Positions 1-4,677 of a stretch of 8,847 nucleotides of DNA are shown here, one piece after another (position 1 is the first letter of the stretch; every line of letters starts with the position of its first letter). Where the stretch lies: NCBI GenBank assembly GCA_002499015.1, contig DAJY01000059.1, forward strand, positions 3,546 to 12,392, read 5' to 3'. A model generated the notes under the pieces. It made no database searches. It saw nothing but the letters and a program-made list of their open reading frames with translations, and was not told where the DNA came from. Source of the stretch: Euryarchaeota archaeon UBA242. Lineage in GTDB: Archaea; Thermoplasmatota; Poseidoniia; Poseidoniales; Poseidoniaceae. The position numbers and the translations under genes were made by a program.

Positions 1-1383
1 GAAGAAACTTGGGAAAATGACATCATTCCATCCTTGTCCGAATATATTCGTATTCCTGCACTATCTCCAGCATTTGATCCGAATTGGTATGAGAACGGCC
101 ACATTGAAAAAGCGATTCAACACATTGCTGATTGGTGCAAAATACAGGACATAGAAGGACTCACGGTAGAAATTCGTAGGCTTGAGGGCAAGACTCCGCT
201 GATCTACATGGAAGTTCCAGGAACGTTGGATGAAACAGTATTGCTCTATCAACATGCAGACAAACAACCAGAATTTGTTGGTTGGCATGAAGGACTTGGC
301 CCGTGGACTCCAGTTCGCCGTGGTGACAAATTGTATGGGCGTGGCGGAGCCGATGATGGCTACGGAGCATATGCAAGCCTTACTGCAATACGATGTTTAC
401 AACAACAAGGCATTCCTCATGCTAATTTGAAATTGATAGTTGAGGCCAGTGAAGAATCTGGTTCACCTGACCTACCTGCACATCTAGAGGCACTTGCAGA
501 CAGAATCGGCACACCCGCAATGGTGGTATGCTTGGATTCAGGTGCGGGTGACTGGGATCACCTTTGGCTTACGACCTCTCTTAGGGGTGTAATAGTTGGA
601 ACTCTAAATGTCGAAGTCTCTAGTGCAGGAGTGCATTCAGGTGATGCAGGAGGAATTATCCCATCTTCATTTAGGATAGTTCGCAATCTTTTAGATAGAA
701 TTTCAGATTCTACAACTGGTAAGGTAATAGTCCCTGAATTATGGGTTGATATACCACAATCTAGAATAGAGCAAGCAGAAATAGCGGCAAAAATTCTTGG
801 TGATGAAGTATATTCAAAGTTCCCTTTCTTAGAAGGTGTATCAGCGAATGATAGCGACTTAAGCGAATTAATTTTGAATCGGACTTGGAGGCCAGCATTG
901 GAAATTACTGGAGCGGATGGAATTCCAACTTGTGCAGCAGGTGGTAATGTATTACGAACCAATACCAAACTGAAATTATCAATCCGTATTCCCGCCGGAG
1001 TCAATAGTGAATCGGCAACAGAATTGATTGCCAAAACCCTGACTGAAAATCCACCACAAGGTGCGCATATCACATGGGAAACAGAACATCCAGCAGATGG
1101 TTTCCACGCAAAACCACTAGCAGATTGGCTCCATTCAGCATTAACTGTAGCAAGTAATAACCACTATGGAAACCCAGTCCAGTTTATGGGTGAAGGAGGA
1201 ACAATTCCATTCATGCCTATGTTACAGCAACAATTTCCACAAGCAGAATTTATGATTACAGGAATTTTAGGACCCGAATCTAATGCACACGGGCCTAACG
1301 AATTCACCCACATACCTGCCAGTAAAGCAGTAACAGGTTGCGTCGCAGAAGTAATTGCAGCCCACGCAGCACAAAAGTTGTGA
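1..1383 (+). CDS. M20-family metallopeptidase (di/carboxypeptidase type), 5' end missing
   Basis: Zinc-dependent exopeptidase of the M20 family (COG0624), probably cytoplasmic, cleaving dipeptides or small peptides. The frame is open from base 1, and its first codons (ETWENDIIPSLSEYIRIPAL) match the usual M20 N-terminal helix, so the start lies upstream; the TTG at 34 is not convincing. Counting from base 1, metal and catalytic residues are visible: H85 and D87 (QHADKQPE), bridging D118 (GRGGADDGYG), catalytic and zinc Glu pair E151-E152 (EASEESGS), D179 (CLDSG) and C-terminal H430 (NAHGPNEF). H212 in GVHSGD fits the lid/dimerisation domain, about residues 190-320. About 460 residues are present, near the full family length. 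The HADKQPEF and GPNEF motifs resemble the carnosinase-like branch, but I cannot name the substrate. There is no signal peptide in the visible part. It is followed by a 115-base gap. Confidence 0.9.
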   Translation, partial: EETWENDIIPSLSEYIRIPALSPAFDPNWYENGHIEKAIQHIADWCKIQDIEGLTVEIRRLEGKTPLIYMEVPGTLDETVLLYQHADKQPEFVGWHEGLGPWTPVRRGDKLYGRGGADDGYGAYASLTAIRCLQQQGIPHANLKLIVEASEESGSPDLPAHLEALADRIGTPAMVVCLDSGAGDWDHLWLTTSLRGVIVGTLNVEVSSAGVHSGDAGGIIPSSFRIVRNLLDRISDSTTGKVIVPELWVDIPQSRIEQAEIAAKILGDEVYSKFPFLEGVSANDSDLSELILNRTWRPALEITGADGIPTCAAGGNVLRTNTKLKLSIRIPAGVNSESATELIAKTLTENPPQGAHITWETEHPADGFHAKPLADWLHSALTVASNNHYGNPVQFMGEGGTIPFMPMLQQQFPQAEFMITGILGPESNAHGPNEFTHIPASKAVTGCVAEVIAAHAAQKL

Positions 1384-1498
1384 AACCTCGTAGGATTCTA
1401 TTGCTTCCAAGATGTGTATACTTTACCGACCTTTATGCGTCGGTTTCTTAGGGAGGTGGCATGTGGCTCAAGACATAGGCTATGCCTAAGGTGAGAAT
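1384..1498 (+). other. Intergenic leader with two small hairpins
   Basis: A 115-base gap between the peptidase gene and the coiled-coil gene. It holds an inverted repeat with 6-bp arms (ACCGAC 1425-1430, GTCGGT 1439-1444, loop of 8). A second one, TAGGC-TAT-GCCTA (1476-1488), abuts the ribosome binding site of the next gene. A GGGAGGTGG run (1451-1459) sits two bases before an ATG at 1461 that opens a five-codon frame (MWLKT, stop at 1476-1478). This is too close for a standard Shine-Dalgarno site. T/A-rich stretches at 1414-1424 and 1431-1437 could be TATA elements, but none is convincing. No T-rich archaeal terminator is evident after the peptidase stop. Confidence 0.4.
1490..1495 (+). promoter_or_regulatory. 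Ribosome binding site of the coiled-coil gene
   Basis: GGTGAG, preceded by AA, lies a few bases before ATG 1499 and matches the archaeal anti-Shine-Dalgarno. An in-frame TAA at 1487-1489 rules out a longer N-terminus, so the start at 1499 is firm. Confidence 0.65.
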
Positions 1499-2185
1499 AT
1501 GTCTGAAGGAACTATCACTCCGGAAATTAGAATTAAACAACTTCAAGAAGAATTGGATACTCAAACTGATCGTTTGTTGAAGTTATTCGCAGCACACGAG
1601 TCACAGGTTGAAGATTTGCGAACAGCAAAGGCTGAAATTGAAGTTCTTGAGAAGGAAATCATCGAGCGTGAGATAACCAACGAAACCAATGAAGCACTAC
1701 TTTCAGAAAAGGAAGTTAGAATTAGAGAACTCGAACTTAGGGCGGTAAGAGGCGGAAAGCAAGTTGAGCATTTAGAACCAGCTTTGGCAAAAATGGAAGA
1801 AAAGTATTCCCGTGAAAAAGATCGCCTTGGCAAAGTATTCAACATTGCAGAGGAACTTGATGGAGATTTGCGTTTAGCAGTTACTGAGTTGAAAGCCCGT
1901 GACGATTGGTATGTAGCTCATATGTCATTATTCGAGGACCTCAATAAGGCCATTAAGGACAGATATACAATGATTGAACGTGCTGTTGAAACAGAACGCC
2001 AAAGTGAACACATGTCCCGCGCATTCAACGAACGTGTCGATGAAATGGTTGAAGTTAGGGCTTCTGAAATGTCACAAGCAGAGGCAGAAGCAGAAGCAGT
2101 TGCCGAAGAAACTTCACCGATTGAAGTCATCGAAGAAGCAGACGCAGAAGCAGCAGAAGCAACAGACGAAGAGTCTGACAATTGA
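1499..2185 (+). CDS. Acidic coiled-coil protein of unknown function
   Basis: A 228-residue soluble protein that I cannot assign to a family. Residues about 8-110 are a continuous charged heptad-type coiled coil (for example RIKQLQEELDTQ, EIEVLEKEIIERE, VRIRELELRA). Residues 111-185 remain helical and charged, with a conserved-looking stretch around DDWYVAHMSLFEDL (135-148). The tail from about 186 is very acidic, low-complexity Glu/Ala (AEAEAEAVAEE, ADAEAAEA) and ends in DEESDN. There is no signal peptide or membrane segment. Its stop codon overlaps the ribosome binding site of the decarboxylase gene, so the two are probably co-transcribed and co-translated. This hints at a membrane- or envelope-associated scaffold role, which is inference from position only. 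Generic coiled coils give misleading similarity to many proteins. Confidence 0.85.
   Translation: MSEGTITPEIRIKQLQEELDTQTDRLLKLFAAHESQVEDLRTAKAEIEVLEKEIIEREITNETNEALLSEKEVRIRELELRAVRGGKQVEHLEPALAKMEEKYSREKDRLGKVFNIAEELDGDLRLAVTELKARDDWYVAHMSLFEDLNKAIKDRYTMIERAVETERQSEHMSRAFNERVDEMVEVRASEMSQAEAEAEAVAEETSPIEVIEEADAEAAEATDEESDN
2077..2169 (+). repeat. GCAGAA-type low-complexity codon repeat
   Basis: Irregular runs of GCAGAA/GAAGCA hexamers encode the Ala/Glu tail of the coiled-coil protein (about residues 193-223). The repeats are broken by a non-repetitive patch (SPIEVIE). Such tracts can change length by slippage without breaking the frame. Confidence 0.6.
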
Positions 2186-2189
2186 GGTG
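2184..2189 (+). promoter_or_regulatory. Ribosome binding site that sets the decarboxylase start
   Basis: GAGGTG lies 7 bases before ATG 2197 and overlaps the TGA (2183-2185) of the upstream gene. It favours ATG 2197 over the in-frame TTG at 2182, which has no ribosome binding site at suitable distance. It also suggests translational coupling of the two genes. Confidence 0.75.
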
Positions 2190-2196
2190 CTTATCG

Positions 2197-3045
2197 ATGG
2201 GTGGTTTAGCCCACGGTGGGCACGGGCCGGTCATCATTCCACTGATGATGGGCGTTAGCGCTGTTGTCATAGGAGCAATAATTGATCCACTTAGTGGCCT
2301 CGTTCCACTTTTCGGAATATTTTGCTTGATGTTATCCGCATTCTTTGCCAATTTTTGGCGAGACCCAGACCGTAAGATACCCTCTCAGCCAGGAATCATT
2401 ATTTCGCCTGCAGATGGTCACGTAATGTTTGCAAAAAGAGAAAGGGCGATTGGACGCCGGCCAAGTAAGAAAGAACTAGAATCTGGTAAATGTACAAATG
2501 ATAAACTGACAGGAGACTGGTATCCAGAGCCATTGGATGAACCATTATCATTCACAACCGAACAACAATTTGAAGCAGTTCCCAAAGGCCAAGAATCCGA
2601 TACAGATGTTTGGAGAATAGCAGTATTCATGTCACCACTCGATGTACACGTAAATCGCGCTCCAATGGCTAGCACTATCACGGCAATGGAACATAGAACT
2701 GGCAAAGGTATGCGCCGCGGACCATTTGCAGCAGCATTCAAAAAGGAAAGTCAATACAATGAAAGAGTTCGCTCAGTATTCCAAAGTGATGACGGAACAA
2801 TAGCCGAAGTCATGCAAATTTCAGGGGCATTGGCAAGAACGATTGTTCCATGGGTAAGCCAGGGTACAACATTGCGCCGAGGCCAAAGATTCGGGATGAT
2901 ACGTCTAGGCTCCAGAGTTGATGTTAGAGTTCAAGCATCAAAATTCAATGTCGCTGTAATCTCAGCAGAAGACGGTGATTCCGAGCACCCTAAGGGGCAA
3001 TTCGTGATGGCTGGTTCTACGATTCTTTACACACCTGTGGAGTAG
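2197..3045 (+). CDS. psd: Phosphatidylserine/archaetidylserine decarboxylase proenzyme
   Basis: Pyruvoyl-dependent decarboxylase that turns a serine phospholipid (archaetidylserine in most archaea) into the ethanolamine lipid at the membrane. With the ATG at 2197 it has 282 residues. One or two hydrophobic helices near residues 10-50 are followed by the family motif FWRDPDR. Conserved motifs are SPADGH (D73, H75), FMSPLDVHVNR (H151) and the self-cleavage site RLGSR, where cleavage between G238 and S239 would make the pyruvoyl group on the alpha chain. The flanking GMIRLGSRVDV resembles the short PSD type. Between H75 and W139 is a charged segment of about 60 residues, longer than I expect for archaeal or short bacterial members. 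The C-terminus (FVMAGSTILY) matches the usual end. Whether the natural lipid is archaetidylserine or phosphatidylserine cannot be told from sequence. The upstream coiled-coil gene is probably in the same transcript. Confidence 0.93.
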   Translation: MGGLAHGGHGPVIIPLMMGVSAVVIGAIIDPLSGLVPLFGIFCLMLSAFFANFWRDPDRKIPSQPGIIISPADGHVMFAKRERAIGRRPSKKELESGKCTNDKLTGDWYPEPLDEPLSFTTEQQFEAVPKGQESDTDVWRIAVFMSPLDVHVNRAPMASTITAMEHRTGKGMRRGPFAAAFKKESQYNERVRSVFQSDDGTIAEVMQISGALARTIVPWVSQGTTLRRGQRFGMIRLGSRVDVRVQASKFNVAVISAEDGDSEHPKGQFVMAGSTILYTPVE

Positions 3046-3111
3046 GTAAAGCATTGATTTAATCGGTGCATTGAAGACTAAAGGGTTGACCCAGCAACTG
3101 GAGGAAGAGAC
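3046..3111 (+). other. Short intergenic spacer before the RaSEA gene
   Basis: Sixty-six bases with no gene. A weak GGG-TTGA-CCC inverted repeat lies at 3083-3092, and a clear ribosome binding site is at the 3' end. I see no convincing terminator or TATA box, so RaSEA may be read from the decarboxylase transcript. Confidence 0.3.
3100..3105 (+). promoter_or_regulatory. Ribosome binding site of the RaSEA gene
   Basis: GGAGGA with a 6-base spacer to ATG 3112 supports this start. The protein then begins just before the expected N-terminal region of the family. Confidence 0.75.
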
Positions 3112-4278
3112 ATGAACAAGCCGGTTTCACTTACTTTGCTCGGTGAGAGTAACAAAGGTGTCCGCATTCATGATCTGATTAAAGCTCCAGCGAATACCCC
3201 TTGGGCAAAAGAACGCCAACAATCATGGGATGCGGGACAACCAGCCACTGTATATTACACTCCTGAAACAACAGCAGATGGTACACCATGCAGCGCAGTT
3301 ACTGTAATTCTAAGAACCAAAGGATGTCATTGGTGGTGGAGTTCAGGTTGTACTTTTTGCGGTTATTTCAATGACACACGTGATGATGTTACCAACGAAG
3401 ACTTACATTCACAATGGCAATTTGCTAAACAAAAATTCAATGATTTCGCAGACCATCAAATGGTTAAGGTTTACACATCAGGTAGCCTGTTAGAAGACAG
3501 GGAAATCCCTGTAGAATTCCAAGAGACCGTATTAGCAGATTGTCAACGGCTCGGCAAGGAATTGATAGTCGAGAGTCGCTGTGAACAAATGACCGAAGAA
3601 AAATTAGCATGGGCAACTAAAATCAATCAAAATTTTGCAGTAGCAATTGGCTTAGAAGCCTATGATGATGAAGTATTAAGATTTCATGTCAACAAAGGGT
3701 TTACAACAAAATCTTGGGAGCGAGCAGTTGTTAATATGCAAAAATTCAATGTCAGAATAAAGACATATCTAATGTTTAAACCACCATTTATGTCTGAAGC
3801 TGATGCATTGAATCATAGTGTAAAGTGGATTGAAGCAATCGCAGAAAAGAGCGATGAAATTTCTGTTAATCCAATGAATATCCAAAGAGGTACAATCATT
3901 GATAGATTACACCGCAATAACGAGTATCGTCCTCCATGGTTATGGTCGCTGGTCGAGATGATCAAGCGAGCCCACCCCTCTATCCATCCAGGTGGTGGAT
4001 TCAATGGTGATGCAGATCAAATTTCCCGCCTCATCGTTCACCCGACCGCTGGAGGAAAAGTTCGTGGTGCCCATAACTGCGGTGAATGTGATTCACATGT
4101 GGTTGCCGCCATCGAGCGTTATGCAGTATCTGGAGATTTACGAGAATTCGTTGGACTGGAATGCCAATGCCAAAATATTTGGGCAACTGAAATTTCCTTA
4201 GAAGAGACATTACCTACACCGTTAGGGATTTCAAAAAGTCGCCGAGGCAACGTTCTAGCGAATTTGCGTTCATTGTGA
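3112..4278 (+). CDS. raSEA: Archaeosine biosynthesis radical SAM enzyme RaSEA
   Basis: A 388-residue radical SAM enzyme. In archaeosine synthesis, ArcS attaches lysine to preQ0 at position 15 of tRNA, and RaSEA then splits the lysine adduct to leave the formamidine of archaeosine (known for the family). The iron-sulphur cluster motif is at C72, C80 and C83 (GCHWWWSSGCTFCGY), a CX7CX2C spacing that, as I recall it, is typical of this family rather than the standard CX3CX2C. An Elp3-like radical SAM barrel follows: YTSGSLLEDREIP, VESRCEQ, IGLEAYDDEVLR, NPMNIQRGT. The C-terminal region has four cysteines, C323 and C326 (HNCGECDSH) and C351 and C353 (LECQCQ), likely a zinc or second metal site. 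ArcS and the TGT enzyme are not in this window. The clear match strongly implies an archaeal host whose tRNAs carry archaeosine. The nearby lipid and GTPase genes give no pathway link. Confidence 0.93.
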   Translation: MNKPVSLTLLGESNKGVRIHDLIKAPANTPWAKERQQSWDAGQPATVYYTPETTADGTPCSAVTVILRTKGCHWWWSSGCTFCGYFNDTRDDVTNEDLHSQWQFAKQKFNDFADHQMVKVYTSGSLLEDREIPVEFQETVLADCQRLGKELIVESRCEQMTEEKLAWATKINQNFAVAIGLEAYDDEVLRFHVNKGFTTKSWERAVVNMQKFNVRIKTYLMFKPPFMSEADALNHSVKWIEAIAEKSDEISVNPMNIQRGTIIDRLHRNNEYRPPWLWSLVEMIKRAHPSIHPGGGFNGDADQISRLIVHPTAGGKVRGAHNCGECDSHVVAAIERYAVSGDLREFVGLECQCQNIWATEISLEETLPTPLGISKSRRGNVLANLRSL

Positions 4279-4323
4279 GTAAATTTCCCACTCAATGCAC
4301 AGTCTATCGACTATGTCGTTAGT

Positions 4324-4336
4324 CAATACTTATTAC
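4324..4336 (+). promoter_or_regulatory. Candidate archaeal TATA element
   Basis: An A/T-rich box (CAATACTTATTAC) stands alone in a mixed-composition leader. Its centre near 4332 would place transcription start about 26 bases downstream, near 4358, exactly where the 7-bp hairpin begins. This is inference from spacing alone; no transcript data are available. Confidence 0.3.
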
Positions 4337-4357
4337 CGCCCCCCAAGTGGAACAGAA

Positions 4358-4374
4358 TGACCCCTATGGGGTCA
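4358..4374 (+). promoter_or_regulatory. Leader hairpin with 7-bp stem and TAT loop
   Basis: TGACCCC and GGGGTCA are perfect complements separated by TAT. The hairpin ends 4 bases before the GGAG (4379-4382) that would serve ATG 4392. It could protect the 5' end of the transcript or influence ribosome access. As a terminator it is unconvincing, because no T-run follows. Confidence 0.5.
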
Positions 4375-4391
4375 ATTCGGAGACGAGGGCG

Positions 4392-4664
4392 ATGACGAAC
4401 ACTACGACACTACCAGATGTGACCACCGGAAACGGAGAACCATCAACCAGCCGCGTACTATTGACTTTGTTTTTAGTGGGTGTAATTGGCCTATTATCAC
4501 TATTTACTAATGTATTTGGATGGGATTCCCTTCCATTGCTCAGCGACCTAATACCATTGATTGGTAATTTGGGTGGTTCAGGAATTTGGTATTACTTGAT
4601 TGGATTACTCGGAGGAGTTGCCGTGATAGTTTCCAACTTATTGGGCGAGGTCCTATTGGATTGA
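4392..4664 (+). CDS. Small two-helix membrane protein of unknown function
   Basis: From ATG 4392 the protein has 90 residues; an alternative GTG start at 4347 would add 15. I prefer ATG 4392 because GGAG sits 9 bases upstream and the extra residues overlap a strong hairpin. A polar Thr-rich N-terminus (MTNTTTLPDVTTGNGEPS) precedes one hydrophobic helix (VLLTLFLVGVIGLLSLF), a loop rich in Gly, Leu, Ser and Pro, and a second helix (WYYLIGLLGGVAVIVSNLL) near the C-terminus. There are no cysteines or histidines, so it shows no sign of binding heme or metal. Only 13 bases separate it from the large oxidase-like membrane protein gene, so it is probably co-expressed and may be a small partner subunit. 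That is inference from position. I recognise no family. Confidence 0.75.
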   Translation: MTNTTTLPDVTTGNGEPSTSRVLLTLFLVGVIGLLSLFTNVFGWDSLPLLSDLIPLIGNLGGSGIWYYLIGLLGGVAVIVSNLLGEVLLD

Positions 4665-4671
4665 GGAGGTG
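4665..4671 (+). promoter_or_regulatory. Strong ribosome binding site of the oxidase-like gene
   Basis: GGAGGTG, extended by TGA, is a full archaeal Shine-Dalgarno match 6 bases before ATG 4678. It directly follows the stop of the small membrane gene (4662-4664). It is the best ribosome binding site in the window and suggests high or coupled translation. Confidence 0.85.
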
Positions 4672-4677
4672 TGATTT

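Larger units (their letters stand above)
4279..4391 (+). other. Intergenic leader of the membrane-protein operon
   Basis: This gap holds a small inverted repeat CGAC-TAT-GTCG (4308-4318), a possible TATA element and a strong hairpin, the last two listed separately. The frame of the next gene stays open back to a GTG at 4347. That GTG has no ribosome binding site, because a C-run precedes it, so I treat the region as leader rather than coding. Confidence 0.4.

Noticed and set aside
34..36. TTG as start of the M20 peptidase
   Set aside because: The frame is open to base 1 and the codons before 34 encode family-typical residues (ENDIIPS), so the real start lies outside the window.
558..1073. 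171-codon minus-strand frame opposite the peptidase gene
   Set aside because: Its protein shows no recognisable motif, and the + strand frame has all M20 catalytic residues across the same span.
1425..1444. Intrinsic terminator after the peptidase gene
   Set aside because: The 6-bp stem is followed only by TTCTTA, not by a T-run; archaeal terminators usually need a T-rich tract.
2182..2184. TTG start for the decarboxylase
   Set aside because: ATG 2197 has GAGGTG at proper spacing; the TTG lies within the upstream stop region without a ribosome binding site.
2209..2221. GCCCA-CGG-TGGGC inverted repeat inside the first codons of the decarboxylase
   Set aside because: It encodes the Gly/His-rich N-terminus (AHGGHG), whose codons readily create such a repeat; no independent sign of function.
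1918..2351. Ser/Ala- or Leu-rich minus-strand frames and a Lys/Gln-rich + frame (1974-2258)
   Set aside because: They are shadows of the GCAGAA-type repeat read in other frames.
4347..4349. GTG start for the small membrane protein
   Set aside because: It is preceded by a C-run with no Shine-Dalgarno, and the added residues overlap a 7-bp hairpin; ATG 4392 has GGAG upstream. Not fully excluded.
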